The notes: generated by a model from the letters alone, not told the origin. 64,000 nucleotides of DNA from Corallium rubrum (GCA_964035015.1 OZ036017.1:6224080-6288079), one strand, 5' to 3'; positions 44,451 through 55,930 are shown, numbered from the stretch's first letter. Made by a program: numbers and translations.

Positions 44451-45976
44451 CAGGGGCGGATCTAGGAAAATATTTGACTGTTGCACGCATGGTGTGGTTC
44501 ACTCCATCAAGGGGGGTACGGGGGCATGCCCCCCCCGGAAAATTTTGAAAATTAGGACGTCTAAAAACGCATTTCCCGCATTCTGAGAGCAAGTGAAAGC
44601 CATCTTGGAAGACCGTTTTGTATATATTTAAGATAACGTATTGTAATTAGATACACAATTAAACATAAATACAACCGAGAAGCGCTTAGTAATACTATAC
44701 TGTACAAAGCATAAACGAGAGAAAGAGACTAGTCTAAACTCAAAATGTATTTAATATGGAAAGTGACTGTCAGACTTGACTCACTGACTGCAGTAAATAT
44801 TGAAACCGAACAGCGGAGAGCTGACTCCCATGAAACACTGAGTGAGGACTCATTAGCATACAGTATAATATAATATTAAAAGTGTGACGATTCCCGTGGC
44901 AAGGCAGCACTTCCCTTGCGATAGTAACTCCTAGTTTATAGAATATTATTCATAAGCTAAGCTGCTAAGGCTTACCTCACTGGGTAGTGATTCGAGGCGC
45001 GCGATTCCTGCACAAAGTACAGCGTAGATCTTCACCAAGATTCTTTCCGCATCCTTTTGAAATATTACGCTCGCACTCGCGCTTGAGAGCGATAAGTTTA
45101 CAGTCTGTCTCCTCTCGAGAATAACCTCCATCAATATATTCAACAGCGGTTGTAACACGTATATACATCGTTAGAAGCCATTTATTCTTGAAAGAAGCCG
45201 AGTAGGTCGAATGAAGCGTACTCAATAACATCATCTGAGAAGCGAAACAGATTTCGCAATCTGTTGCAACTGTTGCACAGTCTATTGTTTTGATTGGACA
45301 GCTACCCCTAGCTGTTGCACAAATGCTAAATATAGCCGGTTTCACGGACTATATTTAGCTCAACTGTTGCACAAACGACTTCAGACTGATCCGGTGCAAC
45401 AGCGGACCAGGCCTGTTGCACAAGGATGTTGCACAAGGAGATGGGGGGGGGGGGGAAAGAAGCCGAGTAGGTCGAATGAAGCGTACTCAATAACATCATC
45501 TGAGAAGCGAAACAGATTTCGCAATCTGTTGCAACTGTTGCACAGTCTATTGTTTTGATTGGACAGCTACCCCTAGCTGTTGCACAAATGCTAAATATAG
45601 CCTGTTTCACGGACTATATTTAGCTCAACTGTTGCACAAACGACTTCAGACTGATCCGGTGCAACAGCGGACCAGGCCTGTTGCACAAGGATGTTGCACA
45701 AGGAGATGGGGGGGGGGGGGGGGGGGGGTTCGGCCGGAAATATTGTATATTGCGGGTTTTCTGGGTGATGACAATCTCACCCAATTGCGGGTTAGAATTT
45801 TCCCGGATTTTGCTCGAAGCGAAGACTGGAGGGCCGAGGCTGTGCTTTCGAGTTATAAACCGTTAGGTAATTTTGCAAATTGAATTATTCTTATTATATT
45901 TTAATGTCGTTTTCGTTTTTCTGGACATTTTGACTGTTGCATTTGCAACAGTTGCAACAGTCTAGATCCGCCCCTG
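44451..45976. mobile_element. hAT-like element, 1.53 kb, 5-bp target duplication
   Basis: Ends are CAGGGGCGGATCTAG and its exact complement (45962-45976), with GACTGTTGCA further in. TGGGT flanks both sides (44446-44450 and 45977-45981). CAGNGGCGGAT termini and a 5-bp duplication agree with the 688-bp element at 51301. The interior has a GCATGCCCC.CCGGAAAATTTT module at about 44520 and a 265-bp tandem duplication. No transposase, so non-autonomous. Confidence 0.7.
45190..45720 (+). repeat. 265-bp direct tandem duplication
   Basis: The copies at 45190-45454 and 45455-45719 are almost identical (one G/T difference noted at GCCGGTTT/GCCTGTTT plus G-run length). Each contains several CTGTTGCACAA units and a hairpin with arms GCTAAATATAG and CTATATTTAGC. 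Each ends in a G-run, which may have mediated the duplication. Confidence 0.9.
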
Positions 45977-46104
45977 TGGGTGGGGGGCCGGGTATTTCAA
46001 AAAAGCATGTAAAAGCAGGCGTCGGATTGCTACATTGATGTATTTCTAGTATTTATATAAATACGAAGCGATTTTCTTACTTTAACTTGTTCCTAACTGT
46101 CCGA

Positions 46105-46170
46105 GAGGGCTTCCCCAGAGGTGAAGAAAATCATCTGGCGTTAGCCAGAATAAAATACTAAAGACTAAGT
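46105..46170 (+). repeat. Dispersed hairpin repeat family F, copy 3
   Basis: GAGGTGAAGAAAATCATCTG then GCGTTAGCCAGAATAAAATA; followed by GTCGGACAGGAAAGAGTTAG, which also follows copy 4 at 49020. Confidence 0.7.
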
Positions 46171-48430
46171 CGGACAGGAAAGAGTTAGAGAGCTAGTTAC
46201 TCGCCGAGTCTAGGTTTCGGTCGTGTTTTTGGGTTTTTTGGGTTGCGATATTGCCCCAACAGGCTTTGCGAAACTGAGATATGTGACTATATCTATGCAT
46301 GTGACCAATGCATGTTTCTTTTTTATCAATGCTTGGAAGTGTTTGATCAGGCATTTATGCGGCTGGCAAGAATCTTGTTTATAAACGTCTCCGCCGGTGT
46401 TCACAAAACGGCGTTTTCGAGCTCTGCCGAAGCTGTTGCATCCAAGTGGCAACCGACGAAATTGGGACTGGAACTGGAACCGACAACGATATCAGTATAT
46501 TTTTCCCATGGCTAGTACAACGTTGAGGATCAAAAGGCTAACATTCGGTATCTTTATATTGGCCTTTCTAATGCCTTTGGTCGAGCAATTGCAATGTTCA
46601 TAGGTTAATTTTCTACATGGCTTCAGAACACAAGGAACATTCCCAGGGTGGATTCCATGTTATTGTCACGCCGGAGATACGCCAAATTGTTTCCAGTCAT
46701 GCACCAAAGGCAGGCCTGCAGCAAGCCGGTCAGGTGAAGGGGTTGGCAAGCGCCGAAGGCGTGAGAAACATCTAGGGGGGTCCGAGGGCATGCTCCCCCA
46801 GAAAATTTTGAAATCCAGAGTCCCTGAAATGACATTTCCTGCATTTTGGGGGGAGATTTTACAGAATTCTGAAGTATAAAACGCCATATAAAATCCCAAA
46901 AAGACAACACATTTCAGGACTTTGAATATATATATAGACGTTTTAGAATCTTTTGGTTCTTCTATATTTCTATTGTGGTTTTGAACACGCATAAATACAC
47001 ACATGGTATCAGTCAGTAATCTATTGTTTGAGTGTTTATTCATCACCAAGTTCATTTCACGTCATGATATTTTTTGATTAAATGCGACAGAGCTTCCAGT
47101 CTTTTAGTCTTGGACATCTAAACCTGGCCTTTTAACAGGCTGACAGACAAACCATGAATCAGGTGCAAAAGAGCTTTGCGCGCAGATCTCTGATGATTAG
47201 CTCTTAACCAATCACGTTGCACTGTTCTCACGGTGTCGATTTCAAAACAAACAAGACGTCCACAGTAGCCCGAGTAATAACGTTTGCTGTACGTTTTATT
47301 GGAGCAGAAAAAAATACTCTGTATTCCGCCAAACTGAGAGTCTGAGACGCCACAACTTTGCAAATTATACAGCGTACGCCAATGCGCAGTGACAGAGAGC
47401 GATGTTACGCCAGTACGCCGATGACGACTGGAACTTCACGCCGGATATCTCCGGTGTATTCGAACCACCCTGGGAACATTCACTGATGACAGACTTTGAG
47501 GAAACAGTTTGTTGACATTGACAGTATCTTTATATTTTTTCCATTATTATGTGCTTTATTACTGCTAAACGAGTTTTATATTTGTTATGCTGAGTATAGG
47601 AAGCTTGTACACATGATGTATAGTCGGTTCTATGTACCATTTGTATTTTTGCTGACTGTTGCTTGTCGCCTTGTCTTTGAGTAGTTTGAGATTGACAATG
47701 GATAGTAGTTAATGTAGCTTTATTGATCCATTAGGATTTGTATTCACAATGTTGTAAGTGCTTTGAACCTTTGAGCATGTAATTTTGTCACAAGTGTTAT
47801 CCATACCTTGATGTTCATTTTGATATAAATTTTGATGCATAGATTGAGTAAAAATATATTCATAGAAACAACTTTGGACCAGTAATACTTTAATGACATA
47901 TTGGCCATTATAACAACAACAGCCAAGTATGTGTTATTACTTATAATTATGCTGATGGTACCAAAATCTATAGAGAAATTACAGTGTCTGACATTCACCT
48001 ACAGGCAACACCACTATAGAGTCAAAGAGCCTTCTCAACATGCTCTAAAGCAAAAACATGGAATCAGGATTCATGTTGTATGAAGATTGCAGATGTAGGG
48101 TGCGGGTATATTTACCTATTGCATAGTTGCTAGTGCATCTATACCTGGCCTACACACGTTATATTTGGGCAGCTCAGAAAAAATTCTAGTCACCGCTGTG
48201 GTACAGAGAAGTCCCCTAGGCTTCAGGATACACCTAAATTCTAAACACTTTCACAATTCAGGATAATCCTTTTCACCAATGTGAAGTATGCACCACATTA
48301 AGCCTTCGATCTGAACTTCCTGGGTCCACTCTAAGGCTGGAAACCGAGCCTAGGTCCACTCCCACTTCTTTGCTCGTGCGTTATAGAGACCTCCGCATTT
48401 TTTCAGCAGCCCGAGTGAACCTGAGTCCAT
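46171..48430. other. 2.2 kb, no gene assigned
   Basis: Contains a hAT-related module at 46765-46880. The 90-codon plus frame at 46243-46515 and others are unrecognised. A 62-codon hydrophobic plus frame at 47496-47684 (FIFFPLLCALLLL) could be chance. Confidence 0.4.
46765..46880 (+). repeat. hAT-family internal module, copy
   Basis: GCGCCGAAGGCG, GGGGGGTCCGAGGGCATGC, CAGAAAATTTTGAAAT, TTTCCTGCATTTTG. The same module lies at about 44505-44585, 51430-51545 (+) and 49280-49385 (-), each linked to hAT-like elements. Confidence 0.65.
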
Positions 48431-49014
48431 CCTCGTTCCCAGGGCCTCCTCGGTACACTGGGAAATCGGAGGCCATGGTCAGATGAAAACCGGATGTCCT
48501 AGATTCTAGGACATTGACTCGTTGAATACATCACATCGCCCTGGGTGCAAGCATGGACATAATATAACGAAACAAACTAGATACACTCAGATATTTGAAG
48601 AAAAGCTGCTTTATTATGACGTCCGAAAGGTTTGGTGTTTACTGTTCTTCCCGCTGGACAAAATAATACAATTTCGCTTCGGTTGTTTACGAACATAATT
48701 TGCCGTCGCCGACGAATGAATCACCGAGTCACGCTACGTCTAAAATTGTTCGATTTTGAGAGTTAACTGATGAAACTCATCGCAGTTCCGACTCGCTTTA
48801 TGAATCCTACTTTGTTGGCTTTATTTGTAGACTTTTTCGGTGTTATCTGAGCGATAATCTTCACTCTATTCACACCGTTGTTGACAGTTGAAAATATATT
48901 TGCCCACTTCCTGTTTTAGACAACCTTCGTCCAGCCAATCACACGCTTCAATCGTTTTCATCTGACCAGGGCCTCCGATTTTCCAGTGTACCGAGGAGGC
49001 GCTGGGAACGACGA
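48431..49014. mobile_element. Foldback MITE, about 584 bp
   Basis: Arms of about 65 bases share CGTTCCCAG.GCCTCCTCGG, TACACTGG and ATCGGAGGCC.TGGTCAGATG in complement. Non-coding. Confidence 0.7.
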
Positions 49015-49019
49015 TGCGC

Positions 49020-49085
49020 CTGAGGGCTTCCCCTGAGGTGAATTAAATCGTCTGGCGCTAGAGAATAAAATACTAAAGACCAATT
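49020..49085 (+). repeat. Dispersed hairpin repeat family F, copy 4
   Basis: GAGGTGAATTAAATCGTCTG then GCGCTAGAGAATAAAATACT; the hairpin is broken by a short deletion. The flanks match copy 3. Confidence 0.65.
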
Positions 49086-49279
49086 CGGACAGGAAAGAGT
49101 TAGAGAGCTACAATCCTGGACAAAAGTGCTTGGGACCCTATGCGATAATCGTCAAAATCGGCAAAGTGTCCCAAAGTGTCTAGTAATTGTCCATGAAATA
49201 TCCCATACAAAGACCTGAAATGTGTAGTTTTTAGTGTTTTTTATGACGTTTTATAATTTTAAAAATTTTGTAAAATCTC

Positions 49280-49414
49280 CCGCGAAATGCAGGAAATGGC
49301 ATTTCAGAGACTCTAGATTTCAAAATTTTCCGGGGGCATGCCCCTGGAACCCCCAAGTGCTCGTGCCTTCGGCGCTCGCATTGTCCCCCCACTTCTCATA
49401 CCCTGGCGCCGCCA
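49280..49414 (-). mobile_element. hAT-like fragment with one terminus
   Basis: Contains the GGAAAATTTTGAAAT / GGGGGCATGCCCC module in reverse, and ends CGCCGCCACTG at 49414, the complement of a CAGTGGCGG start. No left end found, so probably truncated. Confidence 0.5.
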
Positions 49415-49939
49415 CTGGTCAATGCAATCAAATGGTCATGGAAATGTACAAACACAGTTTTGTTTTATGAAGTCGCCAGCTCTACAAAGAATCGCTGAAG
49501 ATCACGAGAAAATAGTAAAGAAGCGAGGCGTAGCCAAGTTCTCCTTAGAGTGCCTTTATCAAACTTTTCCAAGGCCTGCGCTAAACGTCGCACAATCGGC
49601 CGACTAAACTCGTAGTGTGTGCGCCAGGCTTAATCGAAAAGTTAACTCGAGACTGCAATGTGTCGTTTGCCTGAGAAAGAATTCACATGTGAAAACAAAA
49701 ACGTAAACTCGAACACGGCTGCAGTGTCCGTAAACATTCGCCGAAGTCATGTTTCAAGTTGAGCATTTTCGATGTCCAAAAATTCTACCAGCCCATTACC
49801 AGCCCCTATTTTACTGTAACACACTAAAGGTCCCAAAATTAGGTGTACTATACAAAGAATGTTTTAAACCCTGATTGGTTTTGAAGCCACGGTAAAAATA
49901 TTAAAATATTTGTATGTTTTCTTCAGACGCCAGAATAAA

Positions 49940-50206
49940 TTATACCACAAAATATAAACAGCAAAATTTAACTTCATCAAGCAGAAAAAAACATCGGGAT
50001 TTCCAATAGAGTGCAACTAGGAACGTTCCTACAATACTTTTAAAACAAACACAGGTTGTCGATTCATTTCTAAAGCTAAATTTTGGCGCACAAGCTGACT
50101 CGGGTTCAAATAGAAAGTTTCTCATGTCAGCTGTTATTTTCCCATATCCAAGTGTGGCATGACTGAACACAAGAAAGGTATATAGCAATGTCGTTTTAAG
50201 ACCCAT
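49940..50206 (-). CDS. Candidate first exon of a secreted protein
   Basis: The ATG at 50204-50206 has G at -3 and +4. The N-terminus MGLKTTLLYTFLVFSHATLG looks like a signal peptide. Then comes ITADMRNFLFEPESAC and a short Cys-containing stretch (NESTTCVCFK). A possible donor (AAAA/GTATTG) occurs directly after CVCFK, and beyond it the frame becomes hydrophobic and intron-like, so the true exon is probably shorter than the open frame. No family recognised and no second exon found. Confidence 0.4.
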   Translation of the reverse strand: MGLKTTLLYTFLVFSHATLGYGKITADMRNFLFEPESACAPKFSFRNESTTCVCFKSIVGTFLVALYWKSRCFFLLDEVKFCCLYFVV

Positions 50207-51295
50207 TTCAAGTTGAAGACATGTGCAAATTTTTTGACAATATCTAGTTGAAAACGAGGCATTTTCGTAATAATTGTAGAATCACCAATTTCGACGCCCT
50301 CGTAATTCATGCTTGAACTGTTGAAATTAACCTCTTAAACATTTTGTGGATAAAACTGATTTCAATTTACCATGAATTCGTAGATAAAATCATAATTAAA
50401 CTGCTTGGTCGAGGCAAGCAACATGCGTTAAAATTATGCAAAATGCAATTTCTTCCATGTTTTCTCGCAGAATCCACTGCTTTCCCTTCCTCCAATTGTG
50501 AAAAAACGTTTCCCCAAAGAAAGTGGTGGTGATCACTTTCGAAAAGAATAATGAATGGCTCGATTGTTAGCCTGCGAGGAGAGAAGGGGAAGAGTGCCTG
50601 CACGGATCCCTATGAAATTTGAAAGCCGCCGTCACAAACAATTAAAAATGACCAATCAGCGCAAGTCGGAAATACACTTCGATAATGTAAACAAACAAAT
50701 CTACTGTGAGTAAATCCTGGCAAAAAAACATGGCTAGCAAAGAAACACCAAAGAAATTAATTCGATGGTGACTCGTGCAGGAAGTCTATTTCTATTGAAA
50801 ACGTAGCCTGCGAGCAGGTTCTTTGCTTATAGATACATTGTTATCGAGTGTATAAGTCCGTAAGTCGTTAAGTTAACAATAGACAGGTGCCACAAGTTGT
50901 GTAATATTTTGATGCGCAGACACCCAAGAATGACATTTTAACGGGAAAATTGAAAATATAAGACTTTACATAAACAAATGGATTTTTCTATTTTAATTTT
51001 AATTTGTTTGTCACTTATGTATTTCAACGAGTAGTCCGCAGCAGGTGTATGCACGCCCTGGCGTGTCTATTATGCTCCTCTGCCCAAACAATAACTACAA
51101 CCACCAATCAGTGCTATATTATAATTAGACAGCGAGTAACTAAACAAGATATAACTTAACCTCGGATTTAACCGTCATCGACCACAACATTGCAAGGACA
51201 ATAAATAGTTAATTGTCGATTAACATACTCAGCATTTTTGCAGTTTGTCCTATAGGTATTTTAAAACGCGTTTTAAATTGCCGATTATCGTAAAC
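50207..51295. other. Non-coding stretch
   Basis: No gene, repeat or structure recognised apart from a GTAGCCTGCGAGCAGG short palindrome near 50806. Confidence 0.45.
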
Positions 51296-51300
51296 AATGG

Positions 51301-51988
51301 CAGTGGCGGATACAGGATTTTTGCAAGGGGGGTGACTATAAGGTGCTCAGTTGTTTCTTTCAGAGTATTTAACAAGGGCGGGGGGGGGGGGCAAAATAGG
51401 CAATACTTACTACGTGGGGGCAGGGGAGCGCCGAAGGTACGACAAACTTCCAGGGGGGTCTGGGGGCATGGTCCCCCCGGAAAAATTTTGAATTTTAGAG
51501 TCTCTGAAATAGCATTTCCTGCATTTTGAGGGGGATTTGAAAGAGTTTTGAAGGATATAAATTACCAAACAAAATACCCAAATATATGAATACACCATAT
51601 GTCGTCATTGTCGTGGACTCATGGGGATATGTTTAATACGTTTATGTTCCAAAATTACTGTGTATATTCAGATTTCAGATTGAGATTGTATTCAATACGT
51701 CTATATAATCGCGATTCTTACTGTTTTAAAATTGGGGTTTCAAATTTACAAGATATTAGCGTATCATGATGTCCAATCTTATTGCAAAGGAGAGGCCATA
51801 GCTACGGCCTGTATCAATAAGTATTGTTATACAATATAATTTATGCACGTTTTACACACGAGTGACTGTTGTGATTTGTATAAACAGCTGCTAGTGTATC
51901 GCTGTATAATCCTGTATTGGTTGGGACAGGGAAGGGGGGTGACTAGTCACCCAGTCACCCCCCCCCCCCCCCCCTGTATCCGCCCCTG
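51301..51988. mobile_element. hAT-like MITE, 688 bp, 5-bp target duplication
   Basis: Left end CAGTGGCGGATACAGG and right end CCTGTATCCGCCCCTG (one mismatch). AATGG flanks both ends (51296-51300 and 51989-51993). Just inside the ends GGGGGGTGACTA.. repeats in inverted form with a long C-run. The internal module is shared with 44451-45976. Non-coding. Confidence 0.8.
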
Positions 51989-52197
51989 AATGGTTGAACG
52001 GGGTTTCCACAATGACTCAACCCCCAGGAAAGCCTTAATAACCTTAGACGGCTTAGACCCCCAAACAAGTGTCAAATTCCCCATATAACACCCGCTGTCG
52101 CTACTAAATAGAATGAATGCAAAGTTGGCTCTCCCAGAGTGGCTCGGGGGGTAGGGTGACCCTTCTAGTAGGGACAACTCTTGTCCATATAAACGGG

Positions 52198-52306
52198 ACC
52201 TTAGCATAGCTAAACAGGTCTACGCATAGCTAAGTTTAGCTAAGCATGCCGTATGTCTAAGCATAGCTAAGCAGGTCTGAGAATAGCTAATAAGCATAGC
52301 TAACTA
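52198..52306 (+). repeat. CATAGCTAAGCAGGTCT tandem repeat
   Basis: Five or six degenerate units of GCATAGCTAA(GCAGGTCT). Confidence 0.8.
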
Positions 52307-52317
52307 AAGGATACCTC

Positions 52318-52445
52318 CGCCAGCGGGTTATTAGAGATGTTTAAAAATAGAACGAGCCTCCCACTAACCAGGCTAGTGAGGAGACCAACACATGCATGTA
52401 TGAATAAAATGGTTGCATTGATTGCTGGATCATAAGTTTTCTTAC
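52318..52445 (+). repeat. Dispersed repeat family E, copy 2
   Basis: CCAGCGGGTTATTAGAGATG then TTTAAAAATA, CTAACCAGGCT, ATGTATGAATAAAATG; matches 23965-24170. Confidence 0.6.
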
Positions 52446-52555
52446 TAATAGATCACAGAGGGTTAAATTAGGAAAGGAATGTTTTTCGGAGTGGGGAGTT
52501 GTTCCATCGGGGGGGGGCCCCAAGGAACTAAGTTGGGGCCTTGCATGGTTGTTCT

Positions 52556-52866
52556 TGGTTATGATCAACGATCTCAATATCGCAGATCCATTTAGCATAT
52601 GGAAACATGTTGATGACACCACTGTGTGAGACCATCGTTAGGGGAGAGCAGAATAAAGCACAGCGAGGTTCATGAGTGGTCAAGAAAGAACTTGTTTCAA
52701 CTTAACTGCGACAAGAGAAAGGATCTCGTCATCAGTTTCTACCGTTCTTTGCAAGATCAATCATTTCCAACTGTTTACATAGAAGGGAAACCCATCCGTA
52801 CTGTGACAAGGAATGACCACATCGAAGACCTTATTAAAAGAGCATATAGGAAGCTCTACTTCCTTG
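52556..52866 (+). pseudogene. Non-LTR retrotransposon (LINE) reverse-transcriptase fragment
   Basis: Frames give MINDLNIADPFSIWKHVDDT (Y/HVDD polymerase box) then, after a stop and shift near 52627, EVHEWSRKNLFQLNCDKRKD, HIEDLIKRAYRKLYFL. This order is that of CR1/L2/RTE-type LINE reverse transcriptases between the palm and thumb. It is 5'-truncated and cut at the 3' side by a sequence starting CAGGGACGGATTTTCAT, itself perhaps a hAT-like terminus. Confidence 0.75.
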
Positions 52867-53472
52867 CAGGGACGGATTTTCATATTTTTGTTTGGGGGTG
52901 GGGTGGGGGGGGTGGACAAATATCGGGGGGGGGGTGCTACTGTTTGCTTTGGCATGGGTCTGGAGGCAACTGCAAGGTCAAGGAAAATTTTAAAAGAATA
53001 CGTTTGCTAGGACGCACGGTTAATATTCCCTCATGCGTCATGTAATATAAAGCCTCTGCGGAGGAGAGAGTTGGACGCATCTGTGATTCTGTGGCCATCA
53101 TATCAGTAGAATAATCAAATTATTCAAATAATCTACTTTTTTTATCTACATAATTATATAGTGTATTTCGCTAATGGCTACCATTATTACTTTCACTCGT
53201 AGCAGTTAATTTATATATTACTTTATAAAATACGCCTAACAGTGACAATGTAAACTCGAAGAACGACCCGGTGAACTCGAAAGTCACAAATGTTAGCACA
53301 ACCTTTTCATGCACTTAATCACAAATTCACAATTATTATGTATAGTGAGTTCAGTAATAGCACAGTTAACTGAGTTAAGCAGAAGTTCTGAAGTAGAACA
53401 GACTGAACAGTCAAATATCTTGAACGATCAAATCCAGCAGACGTCATTGCTCATTATCACTTACTGCATTTT
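52867..53472. other. G-rich insert and non-coding DNA
   Basis: Begins with a hAT-like CAGGGACGGAT and G-runs at about 52894-52932; no matching right end found. The rest has no gene. Confidence 0.4.
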
Positions 53473-54222
53473 CTACACATTCACCCTTCTGTTTCCTTTT
53501 GAAGCCCAGGAATTAATGAGTACATCAATCTCGAGTTTCGGTACCAGATCTTTGTTTAGGGTTATGCATAGAAGGTCCCCGAGTCTGCTTGGAGTTAGCT
53601 TTGATCGTAACTTGGAACAGACTCTGTTCATTGCTGAAAAGCTCCGTTCCACAGTAGCCGTACTCGTTGCAATGGTGTTCTTTAAGTTGACGAGCTTCAT
53701 TAGGTTAACAGATCTCTTTTCACTAATCGGTAGCCCCCGTTGGAAATCTTCTCTGGCACGCAACAATTCCAGTTTGAGGATGGATCTGTTAATGCCCAAG
53801 CAATCAAAGTGCTGAACAAGATAATCCAGAGTCTCGATGTCCAAGTAGCACGGTTTGGACGCATCCAAAGCTTCGAAAGCTTTCATTATTTTGATGTTCT
53901 TGCTGTCGAACCGGATTTGGAACTCTTCCTCGATCTTGCTTTTCAGGTAAGAGTTGAGGTCAGAGATGATGTTATTGATTGAATCTTCAGCAGTGGCTGA
54001 TGATGATGATCTTGTTCGGTGTATTGGCATGGTGAGTTCAAAAGGTATGTCGGTCTTTTCAGAATACTCGTTTAGCTTCACTCTTATCCGATCATCGTCT
54101 ATTAGGGAAACCGATTTGCGGGTCCTTTCAATCTCATACTGAACATCTGTCCAGTTGATGCTCTGACTCTGCAGCTCTTTGGACAGGAAGAACATTCTAG
54201 CTACATCCGATAAATATTAAAA
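53473..54222 (-). pseudogene. hAT transposase C-terminal fragment
   Basis: The 240-codon frame ends with STATVERSFSAMNRVCSKLR and TPSRLGDLLCITLNKDL, the hAT dimerisation domain signature of the ZMYM/DUF4371-type transposases. Upstream the frame stops at TAA near 54220 and no catalytic core or zinc finger is seen, so it is 5'-truncated. No terminal repeats located. The plus-strand 168-codon frame over it is its antisense shadow. Confidence 0.85.
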
Positions 54223-54294
54223 AAGATTTTTGTGATATAGCTGAGATGATGGTTTTTGGAGGTCTACTAGCCCGGCGTATATTAGAAATTACTA

Positions 54295-54600
54295 TATTAT
54301 TTGAAAGTAGTCGTCCGCCGTCCGCGTCAGCCTTTCATCTACAACTACTCCGAACCTCGTATATGCAACCAGGGAAAAGTACGGAAATATTATTTTAAAA
54401 AACCAGCACAACAAAACAAACGACAAAATCCCAACATTTCGTCAGTAACCATCCGCCGGGGGAAATACCCCGGTTAAAAATACCCCACAAATAACTACCG
54501 GGGATAAAACCCCGGTTAAAAATACCACGAGTTCGTCCGCCGTCCGCCGTCCGCCGTCCGCCGTCCGCCGTCCGCGTCCGTGTCCGCCTTTTATCTACAC
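54295..54600 (+). repeat. GTCCGCC minisatellite and CCGGGG/CCCCGG block
   Basis: At 54534-54586 the 7-base unit GTCCGCC repeats about six times, with a shorter run at 54308-54325. Between them ATACCCCGGTTAAAAATACC is repeated around CCGGGG, giving small inverted pairs. Confidence 0.85.
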
Positions 54601-55469
54601 CCGAATCAATATAACGACTTTGACACGTTTTGGGATAATCTGGCTAGGGGTAAAATTCCCCTAGCCGCTTGATTAAAACTTTCAAAACAGAAATTATAAA
54701 GTATGTATTTTACAAACGTGCTAAAATGGTTTCACCCAGTGAAGGTGAGGGCCAGATAACGCCAAAGCGTCTTCGCACAGCGAAGATGCGCCCCACCCCA
54801 GGCAAATGCAACACCAATGTGAATGTCACGCAACATAATAATTAATATGAATTTGATGAATTAAAGTTAATTAACAGTCACCCTTGCTAAATAGACGAAT
54901 CGTCACGCTCGCACAATAGACGAATTTAATTCGAATTAACTTCGTCGGTAATGCGACGTCGAGTTAACGTCGAATCTCAGTCGAATTTAATGGTTTTTAC
55001 TTGGACCCGTGGAGCCTGAAAACAATTTCCTGAAAACGTGGTGGTGAATTGCCACAGATAGAAGAGAAACATTTAATTCGACGCGACGATAATTCGTCGT
55101 GTAACTCGAACACGCATTATCGTCGCATTATCTGTCTGACTCAGACGAAGTGAATTGCCCAGACGATTTATTTTGTGAGTCGAATTTAATCGAGTTATAC
55201 GTCGCAGTTTCGTCGAATAAAATAAAATTCAAACAATTAAATTCGTCTGAATTAAATTCGTCGATTGTGCGACGTTTAGCGCAGGCCTAACTGTCTTTTT
55301 TTAATTTTTATTTTATTTTACAAGATCTGCCAGATAATACACACATACAAACAATCAACAAATATGAAGGAAATAAATAGTGATATAAATTAAATACAAA
55401 GGCAGGGACTGACCACAGAGATGTCTCCAATATCGGGGTCCCACAGTCTATGACCATATTGAATTATAA
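54601..55469. other. Non-coding, TCGAATTTAAT-rich
   Basis: At 54890-55270 variants of GACGAATTTAATTCG and CGTCGAATT recur in both orientations, giving many short palindromes around a loose inverted repeat. No gene. Confidence 0.5.
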
Positions 55470-55752
55470 AGTGAGCTACGATAATCGACGACCAGTAAGA
55501 TGAGGAGATACCTCAAGCAAACTTTTGAGGATTGGTAACGTTATAGGCACGCGACTATCTGAACGAAAGCCATTTTTGCCATAGCCTTTTAACATTTGAA
55601 TAATATATAGAACACTCGCGTTGGATCTGGTAAACCAGGCAGTTTGTGAGAGTAACATATAAGGCTGATACGTAAGTGTTGACAGTAGATGGTGCGTAAT
55701 GGAGGTCGAATAAATAAGCTATAAAAAGAGTTAATGTAGCTAATGTCAACTT
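55470..55752 (-). pseudogene. Tyrosine recombinase fragment (DIRS/Crypton-like)
   Basis: Minus frames give ATLTLFIAYLFDLHYAPSTV then NTYVSALYV, and, after a frameshift, MLKGYGKNGF and DSRVPITLPILKSLLE. This is the N-terminal core-binding domain of the tyrosine recombinases carried by DIRS/Ngaro/Crypton elements and common in cnidarians. The catalytic R-H-R-Y part is absent. Inactive fragment. Confidence 0.7.
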
Positions 55753-55897
55753 GTCAATAAACAGCTTTATTTACAGTACTCTGACTATAGCAAATTTTTA
55801 GAAGATCATTTATCATTCTGCTACAGTAATTAGTGCCTTTTCCAACTTATGTGTCCTTTTTTCTTATGTGTATATATTTTTATAATTTCCATTATAG

Positions 55898-55930
55898 CTA
55901 TCATTGGTTTCTTATAATAATTACTCCATG
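55898..55930 (+). CDS. ULP1/SENP-like cysteine protease, exon with catalytic His
   Basis: A 33-base exon (acceptor CATTATAG, donor CATG/GTAAGC) coding YHWFLIIITP. HW is the catalytic-His motif of C48 proteases. It leaves two bases (TG) that complete a Trp with the first base of the exon at 56086. Very short, but motif, phase and sites all agree. N-terminal exons were not identified. Confidence 0.6.

Larger units (their letters stand above)
44230..46055 (+). repeat. Dispersed repeat family D, copy split by a hAT element
   Basis: 44230-44450 and 45977-46055 together match 19140-19492 in block order; the hAT-like element at 44451-45976 interrupts it at the G/T-rich run. Confidence 0.65.

Noticed and set aside
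53309..53815. 168-codon plus-strand frame
   Set aside because: Antisense to the hAT transposase fragment, which has clear family motifs on the other strand.
55777..55826. Extra upstream exon of the ULP1-like gene (starts YSDYSKFLEDH)
   Set aside because: Its only open frame ends in phase 1 at the available donor, but the next exon needs phase 2.
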